DNA from: Nocardia nova
GTDB taxonomy: Bacteria > Actinomycetota > Actinomycetes > Mycobacteriales > Mycobacteriaceae
Length of the DNA stretch: 64,000 nt
Direction of reading: 5' to 3'
Assembly: GCF_002933465.1 (NCBI RefSeq)
Contig: NZ_PSZE01000030.1
Span: 1-64,000 of the forward strand
Of this stretch, positions 25,790 to 34,628 are shown one piece after another. How positions within the stretch are numbered: the first letter of the stretch is position 1; each line of letters begins with the position of its first letter. The notes under the pieces are model-generated. The model was given only the letters and a program-made list of their open reading frames with translations, had not been told where the DNA came from and made no database searches. The translations under genes and the position numbers were made by a program.

Positions 25790-26047
25790 TCAGCCGAACG
25801 AGCCGGTGGGCGGGGGTCCGGGCAGGAAACCGCCGGGACCGGGCTGCCACGGGCCGTTGTCGTGATCGTGGTGATGACGCCACCCGTCGTGGTCGTGATC
25901 GTGGTCGTGCCAGTCGATCTGCGTGGCGGACGGGGTGTCGGCGAAAGCGGGAACCGCGACCGTGGCGACGGGGGCGGCCGCGATCGCGCCGGCGACGGCG
26001 ACGCGGGCGATCAGCCGGCGGCGCGAGGAACTCGTGGAGGAGAGCAA
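25790..26047 (-). CDS. Small exported His/Asp-rich protein
   Basis: 85 residues. A basic start (SSSRRRLIARV) leads into hydrophobic helix AVAGAIAAAPVATVAVPAFA and a cleavage site after AFA, leaving about 49 mature residues. These begin DTPSATQIDWHDHDHDHDGW and end in a Pro/Gly-rich tail. The alternating His-Asp tract would bind divalent metals such as Zn, Ni or Cu; this is inferred from composition. The likely start is TTG at 26047, because AAAGG stands seven bases before it and no in-frame ATG or GTG precedes the signal helix. A hairpin at 26067-26091 lies just upstream. No family is recognised. Confidence 0.72.
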   Translation of the reverse strand: MLSSTSSSRRRLIARVAVAGAIAAAPVATVAVPAFADTPSATQIDWHDHDHDHDGWRHHHDHDNGPWQPGPGGFLPGPPPTGSFG

Positions 26048-26198
26048 CGGACTACCTTTCTCGGAACACGGGCCGTCGGGCGGGGCCCGTGGTCATCCAT
26101 GGAACGACTCGTTGCTGTGACCGGCAGGCATTCAGGGCTGGCAATCGGCTGTGAATTTCCGCGACCGGCACAGTCTTCGGATTCGCCCGCCGCTCTGC

Positions 26199-26843
26199 TC
26201 AGATCGCGTCGCTGCCCGCAGCGGGACGATTGCGCGGCAGCAGATCCCACACGTGGCTGTTCTCGTTGATCGTCGCGGCGGTGCGATAACCGCTACGAGA
26301 GAACAGGATCCGGGTGATCGAGCAGTAATCGATCGGAAAGGTCAGGGGGCGTTCGAGTCCGAGAATGTCCTGGAGCAGCACATTCACCACTCCGCCGTGG
26401 GCGAAGGCGACGACCGTATCGGCGGGTTCGGCGGCGGCGACGAGTTGCGAGACCGTGCCCAGCACCCGCGCCACGAATGCGGGCCCGTCGATCTGTTCTG
26501 GGAGGTGTCCGGCCTTGATCCGATCGTAGGTCGCGCGGAAATCCCGCTTGGCATCTTCGATCGGGATGTAGGCGGGTAGGTCGCGGTCGTATTCGGCCAG
26601 ACCGTCGAGCACCTCGACCGGCATTCCCAACTTCTCGGCAGTCGGCGCGGCGGTGTCGCGGGCCCGCCGCTGCGGACTGCTCACCACCCGTGTGATGCGA
26701 TGCTCGCCCCCGGCGAACCGGGCGATCACGGCCGGCACCCGCCGAGCCTGCTCGACACCCAGTTCGGTGAGTTCGGGATCGGCGGGACCGGAGGTGGTCA
26801 GCACCCGGCCGGGCTGGGCGTGACGCACGAGAACAAGCTGCAC
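26199..26843 (-). CDS. Histidine phosphatase superfamily protein
   Basis: 214 residues of the phosphoglycerate-mutase-like fold. The catalytic motif is RHAQ (Arg7-His8) in place of RHG, with supporting SSPQRRARDTA, an acid near the middle and a second His in FAHGGVVNVLL. All four catalytic elements are present, so a phosphatase is likely; the substrate is unknown. The GTG start is placed at the first motif-compatible position. It is the downstream neighbour of lysX (70 bp between lysX stop and this start) on the same strand. Confidence 0.87.
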   Translation of the reverse strand: MQLVLVRHAQPGRVLTTSGPADPELTELGVEQARRVPAVIARFAGGEHRITRVVSSPQRRARDTAAPTAEKLGMPVEVLDGLAEYDRDLPAYIPIEDAKRDFRATYDRIKAGHLPEQIDGPAFVARVLGTVSQLVAAAEPADTVVAFAHGGVVNVLLQDILGLERPLTFPIDYCSITRILFSRSGYRTAATINENSHVWDLLPRNRPAAGSDAI

Positions 26844-26913
26844 GGATCTACTGTGCCGGACACGGGTTCCGGGTTCGCGAACGGGTGCGCGCGCCCCGGC
26901 GCCAGCGGTGCGG

Positions 26914-29900
26914 TCAGCGTCCCTCGCCCTGTCCGGTGCGCGGTTTGACCAGCGGGAACGGCAGGGTTTCGCGGATACTGCGGCCGGTGATGAGCATCAC
27001 CACGCGGTCCACACCCACACCCAGACCGCCGGTCGGCGGCATCGCGAATTCCAGTGCCTCGAGGAAGTCCTCGTCCAATTCCATGGCCTCCGGATCGCCG
27101 CCCGCGGCCAGCAGCGACTGTTCGGTCAGGCGGCGGCGCTGTTCGATCGGATTGGTCAATTCGCTGTAGGCGGTACCCAGTTCGACACCCCAGGCCACCA
27201 GATCCCAGCGTTCGGCGACACCGTCGATGCGGCGATGCGCGCGCGTCAGCGGTGAGACGGAGGTCGGGAAGTCGATGTAGAAGGTCGGCTCCTGAGTCCG
27301 GCCCTCGACGAGGTGCTCGTACATCTCGAGCACGATCTGCCCGGCGTCCCAGCCCGGCTGATACGGCACCTCGACCTTGTCGCACAGCAGCCGCAGCCGA
27401 TCCACCGGGGTATCGGGGGTGACGGTCTCGCCGACGGCCTCGGAGATGGCGCCGTGCACGGTGCGCACCGGCCAGTCGCCGGAGATGTCGACCTCGGTCA
27501 GCGTTCCGTCCGCACCCGGCCGCAGGGCGACGCAGGCGCCGTTGGCCGCGATCGCCGCATTCTGGATCAGCTGGCGGCACGCGTGCATCATCCGCTCGTA
27601 ATCACTGTGCGCCTCATAGGCTTCCAGAATCGTGAATTCCGGATTGTGGCTGTAGTCCACGCCCTCGTTGCGGAACACCCGGCCCAGTTCGAAGACCTTC
27701 TCCATCCCGCCCACGCACAGCCGCTTGAGGTACAGCTCCGGTGCGATGCGCAGGTACAGGTCCAGATCGTAGGCATTGATGTGGGTGCGGAAGGGCGCGG
27801 CGTTGGCGCCGCCGTGCACCTGCTGCAGTACCGGCGTCTCGACCTCCAGGAAACCCCAGCCGTTCAACGTATCTCGCAGCGACCGCACCACGGCGCTGCG
27901 TTTGGCCAGTACCTCGCGCGCCTCGACGTTGATCGTCATATCGACGTAGCGCTGGCGCACCCGCGCCTCGGGGTCGGCGAGTCCGCGCCACTTGTCCGGC
28001 AGCGGGTGCAGGCACTTGCCGATCATCCGCCAGTCCTGGGCGAGCAGCGACAGTTCGCCCCGGCGGCTCGCGCCGATCTGGCCGCTCACCTCGATCAGAT
28101 CGCCCAGATCGAAGTACTCGCCGAACGAACTCGAGCGGCGCTCGCCGACCCGGCCGCGGTCGATGAGGATCTGGATGTCACCGGACCAGTCACGCAGCGT
28201 CGCGAAGGTGACGCCGCCGTGGTCGCGGATCCGCAACAGCCGCCCGCATACTCGCACCGTGGTGCCCTTGGGGGAGCGGCGGGCATCGGCGATCGAATGG
28301 GTCGGGGCGTAGGCCACCGGATAGGCGTCGATATCGGCCGATTCGAGTCGGCGCACCTTGTCCATCCGCACCCGCACCTGTTCGGGGCGGCGGGCGGCGG
28401 CCTGTTCGAGGGCCGAGGGCGGCGCCTCGGGCGGGCTGCCGTCGGCGTGCAGCCCGGTGATGGCGGGTGGCACGGCGGAATGAAGGCCGGTGTGGGTCGA
28501 GGCATCCGGCTGCTTGCCGAAGCGCGGCAGGAAGCCCTCGGCCAGTGCGCTGGCGAGCACGACCCGCGGCAACTGGCGGCCTTCCTCGAAGATGAAGAAC
28601 CGCGGTACCCACTGCGGCTGATATTTCACATTCGACCGGTACAGCGCCTCGAGTTGCCACCAGCGGCTGAAGAACATCAGCACACTGCGCCACAGCCGCA
28701 GCACCGGGCCGGCGCCGATCCGGCTGCCCTCCTCGAAGACCGAGCGGAACACCGCGAAGTTCAGCGAGACCCGGGTGATCCCGTACTGTTCCGAGGTCAG
28801 CGCCAGCTGGGAGATCATGAATTCCATGATTCCGTTGGGGCCCTTGGCGTCTCGTCGCATCACGTCGAGCGAGACACCGCTGCGGCCCCAGGGCACCAGC
28901 GACAGCATGCCCCATACCCGGCCGTCGCGATCGAGCGCCTCCACCAGCAGGCTGTCGCCGTCGAGCCGGTCACCGAGCCGGCCCAGCGCCATCGAGAAGC
29001 CGCGTTCGGTTTCGGTATCGCGCCAGGAATCGGCGCGGGCGATCATCTGCGCCATCTCGTCCGGCGACAGTTCGCTGTGGCGGCGGACGCGGATGGTGAA
29101 GCCCTGTTTGTGCAGGCGGTTGGCGGCCTGGCGCACCTGCTTCATCTCGGGCCCGGCCAGCGAGAACGAACGGGTGTCGAGGATCGCCTCGTCGCCCAGG
29201 CGCAGCGCGGACAGGCCGGCCCGGCGGTAGGCGGTGGCGCCGAGTTCACCGGCGCCCATCACCGCCGGGGCCCAGCCGTATTCGTCGGCCAATCGCAACC
29301 AGGCATCGATGGCCTGCGGCCACGCCTCCCGCACACCGATCGGATCACCGGAGGCCAGGCATACGCCGAGTTCGACGCGATAGGTGATCGCCGCCTTACC
29401 ACTGGGCGCGAACACCACGGCCTTGTCACGACGAGTCGCGAAGTAGCCCAGCGAATCCTCGACATCGGAACGGGCGAGCAGGCCGCGCACCGCGGATTCG
29501 TCCAGCCCGGTCATGGCGTTGGAGGCGCGTTGCGACCGGAACAGCACCAGCGCGGCGGCCAGCAGTGCGACGGCACCGAACAGGCCGAGCAGCAGATTCA
29601 CCACATGCGGCGGGTGGCCGTCGAAGTTGTTGTCGGCCACCAGAATTGTGGCGGTGACCCGCGAGATCGCCCACAGCGGGCGCTGCGCACCGCGCGGCAG
29701 GCTGCCGGGGAACAACTCCACCAGCCCCCACCCGAGCAGACTGCTGATCACCAGCCCGCTGACCAGGACCCCGAGCGCCTTCCACACCGCGCCCCGCCGC
29801 ACCCGGGTGTAGAACTCCGGCCAGGCCGCGATCATCAGGCCGATCACCGTGAGGTGGACGAACAGCGCGGCGAGCGCGTGCGGATCCTGCTCCTCGGCGA

Positions 29901-30321
29901 AATCCAGTCCGTTGGCGAGCGCGAACAGCGCCATGTACCCGACCACCAGCCACCAGGCGATGCGTTTACGGGAGGCCGTCGCGCCCGCGAGCAGACCGAC
30001 GATCACCGCCCACATCAGGTTCGTGTCGGGCGCGTCGAAATAGTAGGCGTCGAGGTAGTGCCGTGGGACCGAGGTGATGTAGCGCAGGCCGGGCGAAATA
30101 CTCCACAGCGCACACAGAACCGAGAACACGCCGAGCACGAGGCCGACCAGATGGGGGACTTCGCTCAGCCGACCGTGGGCGCGATGCGGAACCGGTGACG
30201 AAGGTGATCTGCGGTCGCGCGAGTGGAGCTGGTCTTGCGTGGAAGTCACCGCACCAGTGTGCGGGCTGGGGCCGCTCGAGGGGAGAAGGCCACCGGGCGA
30301 GTCCTGCTCGTGCACGGTCAT
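26914..30321 (-). CDS. lysX: Bifunctional lysyl-phosphatidylglycerol synthase / lysyl-tRNA synthetase
   Basis: 1135-residue fusion. The N-terminal half has about six to eight transmembrane helices and the MprF/DUF2156 transferase domain that moves lysine from Lys-tRNA to phosphatidylglycerol. The C-terminal half (about 600-1135) is a class II LysRS: OB-fold VRVCGRLLRIRDHGGVTFAT, motif 2 FRNEGVDYSHNPEFTILEAY, motif 3 GLGVGVDRVVMLITG. Such fusions give resistance to cationic peptides in mycobacteria. The ATG at 30321 has AAAGGA about six bases upstream; an earlier in-frame start would run into the promoter of the divergent S4 gene. Length agrees with the family (about 1170). Confidence 0.94.
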   Translation of the reverse strand: MTVHEQDSPGGLLPSSGPSPHTGAVTSTQDQLHSRDRRSPSSPVPHRAHGRLSEVPHLVGLVLGVFSVLCALWSISPGLRYITSVPRHYLDAYYFDAPDTNLMWAVIVGLLAGATASRKRIAWWLVVGYMALFALANGLDFAEEQDPHALAALFVHLTVIGLMIAAWPEFYTRVRRGAVWKALGVLVSGLVISSLLGWGLVELFPGSLPRGAQRPLWAISRVTATILVADNNFDGHPPHVVNLLLGLFGAVALLAAALVLFRSQRASNAMTGLDESAVRGLLARSDVEDSLGYFATRRDKAVVFAPSGKAAITYRVELGVCLASGDPIGVREAWPQAIDAWLRLADEYGWAPAVMGAGELGATAYRRAGLSALRLGDEAILDTRSFSLAGPEMKQVRQAANRLHKQGFTIRVRRHSELSPDEMAQMIARADSWRDTETERGFSMALGRLGDRLDGDSLLVEALDRDGRVWGMLSLVPWGRSGVSLDVMRRDAKGPNGIMEFMISQLALTSEQYGITRVSLNFAVFRSVFEEGSRIGAGPVLRLWRSVLMFFSRWWQLEALYRSNVKYQPQWVPRFFIFEEGRQLPRVVLASALAEGFLPRFGKQPDASTHTGLHSAVPPAITGLHADGSPPEAPPSALEQAAARRPEQVRVRMDKVRRLESADIDAYPVAYAPTHSIADARRSPKGTTVRVCGRLLRIRDHGGVTFATLRDWSGDIQILIDRGRVGERRSSSFGEYFDLGDLIEVSGQIGASRRGELSLLAQDWRMIGKCLHPLPDKWRGLADPEARVRQRYVDMTINVEAREVLAKRSAVVRSLRDTLNGWGFLEVETPVLQQVHGGANAAPFRTHINAYDLDLYLRIAPELYLKRLCVGGMEKVFELGRVFRNEGVDYSHNPEFTILEAYEAHSDYERMMHACRQLIQNAAIAANGACVALRPGADGTLTEVDISGDWPVRTVHGAISEAVGETVTPDTPVDRLRLLCDKVEVPYQPGWDAGQIVLEMYEHLVEGRTQEPTFYIDFPTSVSPLTRAHRRIDGVAERWDLVAWGVELGTAYSELTNPIEQRRRLTEQSLLAAGGDPEAMELDEDFLEALEFAMPPTGGLGVGVDRVVMLITGRSIRETLPFPLVKPRTGQGEGR

Positions 30322-30405
30322 ATTCGATCCTTTCGCCGGACCCCGGTGCCGACCGCAACGGGGGCGGCGTGCGGCCCGCCGAGCGCGGCGGTAAAGATGT
30401 AACCC

Positions 30406-30627
30406 ATGTCGGATCCAGTCGATGTGCCGATCGAAGACGAAGTCATTCGACTCGGGCAATTCCTGAAGCTGGCCAATCTCATCGACAGCGGGTCGGAGGC
30501 CAAGACCGTGATCGCCGCCGGCCTCGTGCGTGTCAACGACGAGGTGGAACTACGGCGGGGCCGCCAGCTCCATGCCGGAGACGTGGTCGCACTCGCCGGC
30601 CACCGAGTGCGGGTGGCAGGCGGATAG
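30406..30627 (+). CDS. S4-domain RNA-binding protein (YbcJ/RlbA-like)
   Basis: 73-residue protein that is nearly all S4 domain: LGQFLKLANLIDSGSEAKTV, IAAGLVRVNDEVELRRGRQL, then DVVALAGHRVRV. Such stand-alone S4 proteins bind structured RNA, often ribosomal. It is divergent from lysX with 84 bp between starts. TAAAGAT lies seven to eight bases upstream and no Shine-Dalgarno is visible, so the message may be leaderless. Confidence 0.88.
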   Translation: MSDPVDVPIEDEVIRLGQFLKLANLIDSGSEAKTVIAAGLVRVNDEVELRRGRQLHAGDVVALAGHRVRVAGG

Positions 30628-30670
30628 TTCAGCAGGCGCACGGCCGGCCGGCCCGGCGGCGATCGGCGAT

Positions 30671-31156
30671 TCATTCCGCGCGGACGACGACCCCGTCGTG
30701 ATCGCTGTAGAGCATCTCGCCCGGAACGAAGGTGACGCCGCCGAATTCGACCGGCACATCGCGTTCGCCGGATCCGGTCTGCGTGCTCTTGCGCGGATTG
30801 GTGCCCAGCGCCTTGATACCGATGGGCAGGGTGCGCAGAATCGCCGAATCGCGGACGCCGCCGTTGATCACGACGCCGGACCAGCCGTTGTCGACTCCGC
30901 GGCCGGCTATCACGTCACCGACGAGGGCGGTGTGGATGCTCGCGCCGCCGTCCACGACCAGCACACGTCCTTCACCGGGTTCGCTGAGAGTCTGCTTGAC
31001 CAACAGATTGTCCTGGAAGCAGCGAATGGTGACGATGCGCCCGCTGAACACCGGATTGCCGCCGAACTGCGTGAATTGCGTATCGCAGCTACGAATCTCC
31101 GGGCCGATCTCATCGGCGAGGTCGGCGGTTGCCACTAGGTTTGCTGAATCGGTCAC
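30671..31156 (-). CDS. rraA: RraA-like protein (RNase E inhibitor / HMG aldolase fold)
   Basis: 161 residues aligning throughout with RraA: FTQFGGNPVFSGRIVTIRCF, GRVLVVDGGASIHTALVGDV, NGWSGVVINGGVRDSAIL and the end FGGVTFVPGEMLYSDHDGVV. The GGxVRD motif that can bind metal and substrate in the aldolase branch is present, so either RNase E regulation or 4-hydroxy-4-methyl-2-oxoglutarate aldolase activity is possible. The start is GTG at 31156 by family alignment; its ribosome-binding site is weak. It is convergent with the S4 gene and 71 bp downstream of the SRPBCC gene. Confidence 0.88.
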   Translation of the reverse strand: MTDSANLVATADLADEIGPEIRSCDTQFTQFGGNPVFSGRIVTIRCFQDNLLVKQTLSEPGEGRVLVVDGGASIHTALVGDVIAGRGVDNGWSGVVINGGVRDSAILRTLPIGIKALGTNPRKSTQTGSGERDVPVEFGGVTFVPGEMLYSDHDGVVVRAE

Positions 31157-31227
31157 CAAATAAGCTTGCCATGCGGGCGGCGATCGAATCCTGAGACCTT
31201 CGCCGCGTGACGCGGGGCCCGGCCGGT

Positions 31228-31686
31228 TCAGCTGTCGAGGGTGCGCTGATACTCCGCGATCTTGGTCGTCAGATTGTGGGCGGTGTGTTTGACCGACAGT
31301 TTGACGAACGGCTCGATGGTCTTGCCCAGCACCTTGCCCGCGAGTCCGCCCGGCACCCGGTATTCGATGATGGCGTCCACCGTGCAGTCGCGGTCGCCGC
31401 GGGGGTGGAACAGGAAGGTCGATTCGATCTCGAATCCCGTCACGGCCTTCACCGCGATCGCGACGTTCTTCTCCCAGCGCACGATCTGCAGCCGGGAGGT
31501 CAGCGAGGCGGGGCCCAGTTTGATCTCGGTGTCGAACGTCGCGCCCAGCCCGGCCACCTGATCGGTGATCGGGCGGAAGGAATGGACCTCGGTGACGAAT
31601 TCCGGCAGATGGCGATAGTCGTTGACATAGTCGAACGCGGTCTCGGCCGGCGCGGCGCAATCGGCCACGATCTTCACTGCGGTCAT
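31228..31686 (-). CDS. SRPBCC (polyketide cyclase/START-like) family protein
   Basis: 152 residues forming a helix-grip lipid or ligand-binding fold (MTAVKIVADCAAPAETAFDY ... LQIVRWEKNVAIAVKAVTG ... VPGGLAGKVLGKTIEPFVKL). Close relatives in actinobacteria are uncharacterised. The ATG at 31686 has TACTGT at 31698-31693 and then six bases, so the transcript is probably leaderless. It is 89 bp from the copD stop on the same strand. The ligand cannot be told from sequence. Confidence 0.84.
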   Translation of the reverse strand: MTAVKIVADCAAPAETAFDYVNDYRHLPEFVTEVHSFRPITDQVAGLGATFDTEIKLGPASLTSRLQIVRWEKNVAIAVKAVTGFEIESTFLFHPRGDRDCTVDAIIEYRVPGGLAGKVLGKTIEPFVKLSVKHTAHNLTTKIAEYQRTLDS

Positions 31687-31775
31687 GCAGTAACAGTAAC
31701 GTGTTGCAGTCCGGCCCGGACCGGATGTAATTGCTATCACTCCAGTTCGGAGGCCTGTCCGGCCCGGGCTCGGAC

Positions 31776-32717
31776 TCAGGCGGTCACCGCCAGCGTCGCC
31801 GCCAAACCGAACACCGCCGCCATCGCCACGACCTCGATCAAGGCCCGGCGCAGCGAGGAGTCCGCACTCATCCGGTGGTCGGTGGCCACCGGAACCCAGC
31901 TGCGCCGCCACCACCAGCCGAGGCCGAGCAGTGCGACGGCCATGACCGTCTTCGCGAGCAGGATGCGGCCGTACCCGGTATCGACCAGGGCGGCCGGACC
32001 GCCGAGCCGGACCAGCCCGTTCACCACGCCGGTCACCGTCACCGCGGCCACCGCGGGCAGCGCCCAGCCGGAATAACGCGGCAGGATCACCGCCCATTCA
32101 CCGCGGGTGCGCACGACCAGCGCCAGCGCCAGCAGCAGACCGAACCAGACGGCGGCGGCGAGAGCGTGGACCGCGGCCAGTACCGAGCCCAGCGTCTGCT
32201 GCGACATATGGCCGGTGATCGGGCGCAGCACCAGCGTCACCGCGGCGAAGACCAGCACCAGGTCGGTGGTCGCGCGGTCCGGTCGCCGAAACGCCAGCGT
32301 GCTGTAGCAAGCGACCGCCGCGGTGCCGATCAGCACGGCGATGCCGATCTGGCCCCCGCTGACATGCGCGAGGTAGTCACCGAAATCACCGGCGCGCAAC
32401 CGGGTCAGCGGTACCCCGACCACCTCCGCGGCCTCGGCGGCCAGCAGCACGAATTCCGCGACCGCCCAGAGGCCGCCGAAGACGGCCAGCAGCCGCCACG
32501 CGGGCCGCAGCCGGTCGTGCAGGCGTGGCAGCGCGGCCAGGCCGACAACCGTCGCGCCCAGCCCGTCGGCCAGGGTGCGCACCGGCGCCTCGGCCTGGAC
32601 CGGATCGGGTGCGGCGAGCGCCCATCCGGCGGCGGCACCGACGAGGGCGGCCGGGACGACCAGCAGCAGTGCGTAACGCAGTGCGGTCGATCTGCTGCCG
32701 GCCGTCCCCGGCCTCAT
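31776..32717 (-). CDS. copD: CopD-family copper transport membrane protein
   Basis: 313 residues with about eight or nine transmembrane helices, for example LRYALLLVVPAALVGAAAGW and LHALAAAVWFGLLLALALVV-like segments. The C-terminal half is the CopD domain with conserved His/Met in GHMSQQTLGSVLAAVHALAA. Probably imports copper handed over by CopC. The ATG overlaps the copC stop (ATGA, 32714-32717), so the two are translated together. Last gene of the copper run. Confidence 0.9.
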   Translation of the reverse strand: MRPGTAGSRSTALRYALLLVVPAALVGAAAGWALAAPDPVQAEAPVRTLADGLGATVVGLAALPRLHDRLRPAWRLLAVFGGLWAVAEFVLLAAEAAEVVGVPLTRLRAGDFGDYLAHVSGGQIGIAVLIGTAAVACYSTLAFRRPDRATTDLVLVFAAVTLVLRPITGHMSQQTLGSVLAAVHALAAAVWFGLLLALALVVRTRGEWAVILPRYSGWALPAVAAVTVTGVVNGLVRLGGPAALVDTGYGRILLAKTVMAVALLGLGWWWRRSWVPVATDHRMSADSSLRRALIEVVAMAAVFGLAATLAVTA

Positions 32718-33271
32718 GGTTTGCCGCCGCTGCCCGGCCGTCGGGAGCGACCGCCGAACAGCGCGAAGGCCAGTCCACCGCCGAACAGCACGACCGCGGC
32801 CACAATGAACACCCACAGCGGTACGCCCCCGGAATCGCCGCCGCCGCCGGAGTTGCCGCTCTTGGCGTCGGCCTTGGGCCCCGGTGTCCCGTGGCCGGGC
32901 GTGGTCAGCTCGAAACTGCGGGTGCCGCTGATCGGATGGCCGTCGGCGGAGGTGACCCGGTACGCCATCGTGTAGGTGCCGGCCGGGCCGAGGTCACCGA
33001 CCTCGACGCTGACGGTCGGGCCGTCCACCACCGGCTTCCCTTTCGACCACAGATTCCCGTCCGGGCCGACGACGGTCAGCGACGGGAAACTCGGCTGCAG
33101 ATTCTCGTTGAAGGTGATACTCACTCGCGCCGGACCGGTCTCGACTTTCGCGCCGTCGGCGGGGTCGGTGGATACCACCGTCGAATGCGCGGCGGCCGGG
33201 CCCGCGACCGTGATCGTCAGTCCGCCCAGCGCCAGCGCGCCGACCAGGGCGAACAGGATGCGGCGCATCAT
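32714..33271 (-). CDS. copC: CopC-domain copper-binding protein, membrane anchored
   Basis: 185 residues. Signal peptide ends at AAA28, so the mature protein would begin His29-Ser, the N-terminal His of the Cu(II) brace. The CopC beta barrel spans 29-123 with a second His at 112 (SADGHPISG); a Gly/Ser linker and a C-terminal helix at about 150-172 (PLWVFIVAAVVLFGGGLAFA) anchor it. The start is at 33271, giving a four-base ATGA overlap with the ycnI-like stop; an alternative ATG follows at 33268. Confidence 0.92.
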   Translation of the reverse strand: MMRRILFALVGALALGGLTITVAGPAAAHSTVVSTDPADGAKVETGPARVSITFNENLQPSFPSLTVVGPDGNLWSKGKPVVDGPTVSVEVGDLGPAGTYTMAYRVTSADGHPISGTRSFELTTPGHGTPGPKADAKSGNSGGGGDSGGVPLWVFIVAAVVLFGGGLAFALFGGRSRRPGSGGKP

Positions 33272-33945
33272 GCGCGCCGGCTCCGGATCAGGCTGCCGAG
33301 TCCGAGCGCGGCACCGAGGGCGCCGAGAACCAGTCCGATACCACCCAGCCAGCGCGCGGTGTTGTCGGAGTCGGACTCGTCGCCGGCGGACTTGTCGCCG
33401 GTAGCGCTCGACATGCCGGCGTGATCGTCGTCGGATCCGGCGGCGGCCAGCGTGATGCTCGGAGCGGGATGCTCGGGTTCGTCGCCGCCGGCGGGCATGG
33501 GCTCGTTCCAGTTGACGACCTTGCCGTCGCTGTAGGTCTGAGTGGCCGGGAAGTTGATCTTGTCCTGCTTGGGCAGGGGTCCGACCGAGACGGCGAAGCG
33601 CTGGAACTGCTCGGGGGTGATGCCGGGAGTGCCCGGGTTGGCGGTCCAGGTCACGGAGGTGAACTGGTTCTTGTCGTTCTTCTCGGTTTTGGGGGTCCAG
33701 CCCGGAACGGGTTCGGTGCGGGCCGCGGACAGTTGCGGCAGCGCGACGGTCAGCTTGGTGGTGGACGCCGTCGCCGATTCGGTCGGCACGCGGAAGGTGA
33801 TGACGGCGTAACCGCCCTGGGCCGCGCCGGGCGCGTCGGCGGTGACGTGCGCGGCCGCGGTGCCGGAGGCCAGCAGGGCGAGACCGGCGGCGGCGCCCGT
33901 GGCGAGCAGGGCGCGCGACAGTGAGATGGACATGCGTGAACTCAC
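33268..33945 (-). CDS. YcnI-like DUF1775 copper-binding protein
   Basis: 225 residues. Signal peptide ends after AA32, exposing His33-Val-Thr, the expected N-terminal Cu(II) ligand of the DUF1775 mono-histidine brace. The DUF1775 domain covers about 33-165, followed by an Asp/Ser-rich linker and a C-terminal helix (WLGGIGLVLGALGAALGLGS). The GTG at 33945 has GAGAAAG nine bases upstream; the ATG at 33933 is the alternative. It is coupled to copC and copD, and together they form a standard copper uptake set. Confidence 0.9.
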   Translation of the reverse strand: MSSRMSISLSRALLATGAAAGLALLASGTAAAHVTADAPGAAQGGYAVITFRVPTESATASTTKLTVALPQLSAARTEPVPGWTPKTEKNDKNQFTSVTWTANPGTPGITPEQFQRFAVSVGPLPKQDKINFPATQTYSDGKVVNWNEPMPAGGDEPEHPAPSITLAAAGSDDDHAGMSSATGDKSAGDESDSDNTARWLGGIGLVLGALGAALGLGSLIRSRRA

Positions 33946-34008
33946 AATGGGTGACTTTCTCGGTACTCGGCGAAATGCCTGAGGAATTGCCTGTGATGGA
34001 GGATCGGT

Positions 34009-34614
34009 TCAGGCGAGTACCGGGGGTGCGCGGGAGCCGAGGGCGCCGGCGCGCCATTGCTGCCACGGTTGCCGTGCGGAGGTCCGCCACCGGGGCGTGG
34101 CGAGATCGACCGGCGGTCGCGGGCGGGTGGTGACGGCCCGGACCGATCGGGAGACAGCGGCATACAGCCGTTCCACGGCCACGATCAGCACCGCACACAC
34201 CACGGTGGCGAGCGTGTGCGCCAGTGTCATCCAGCTGCTCGGGAAGACCGAGATCAGGCCGGAAAGGCCGCTCCCGCACGATGTTTCACCGGGTCGATGG
34301 GTGGGCAACAGGCTCAGCGTGATATGCGAAACCGCCTGCCCGCCACCGAGTGCCGCCAGGACGCCGGTCCGGCCACGTGCACCGCCGGTGGACGGCAGCA
34401 TCGACGCGAAGGTTCCGGTGGCCGCCGCGCTCAGCAGCAGCAGCGCCAGCGTCGCCGAGCCGGGATAGCCGCCGTCGGCCCATCCGTGCGCGGCCACCGC
34501 GAGGACCACCACCGCCCCACCGACCAGCCCGCCCCGCAGCCCATCGATGCCCGGCCGCCGGACCGCTCGCCGGGAAGGCGGGGATCCGGTCGCGGGCCGG
34601 GCACGATGCAGCAT
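34009..34614 (-). CDS. Uncharacterised membrane protein of the copper operon
   Basis: 201 residues with four or five hydrophobic helices (LRGGLVGGAVVVLAVAAHGW, GSATLALLLLSAAATGTFAS, AHTLATVVCAVLIVAVERLY). Histidines sit near helix ends (AAHGW, VSHITLSLLPTHRPG, LAHTL), which is suggestive for a metal transporter. I do not recognise the family. It lies 63 bp upstream of the ycnI-like gene and 14 bp downstream of the DUF6474 gene on the same strand, so co-transcription is likely. Confidence 0.75.
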   Translation of the reverse strand: MLHRARPATGSPPSRRAVRRPGIDGLRGGLVGGAVVVLAVAAHGWADGGYPGSATLALLLLSAAATGTFASMLPSTGGARGRTGVLAALGGGQAVSHITLSLLPTHRPGETSCGSGLSGLISVFPSSWMTLAHTLATVVCAVLIVAVERLYAAVSRSVRAVTTRPRPPVDLATPRWRTSARQPWQQWRAGALGSRAPPVLA

Positions 34615-34628
34615 GGCGAAACGGTCGG

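Noticed and set aside
25404..25865. Open frame downstream of the cutinase gene
   Set aside because: It starts in the cutinase terminator, crosses another terminator and runs antisense into the small secreted-protein gene.
31694..31707. KstR-like AACnnGTT motif upstream of the SRPBCC gene
   Set aside because: Only the core matches, it overlaps the TACTGT -10-like element, and no steroid genes are nearby.
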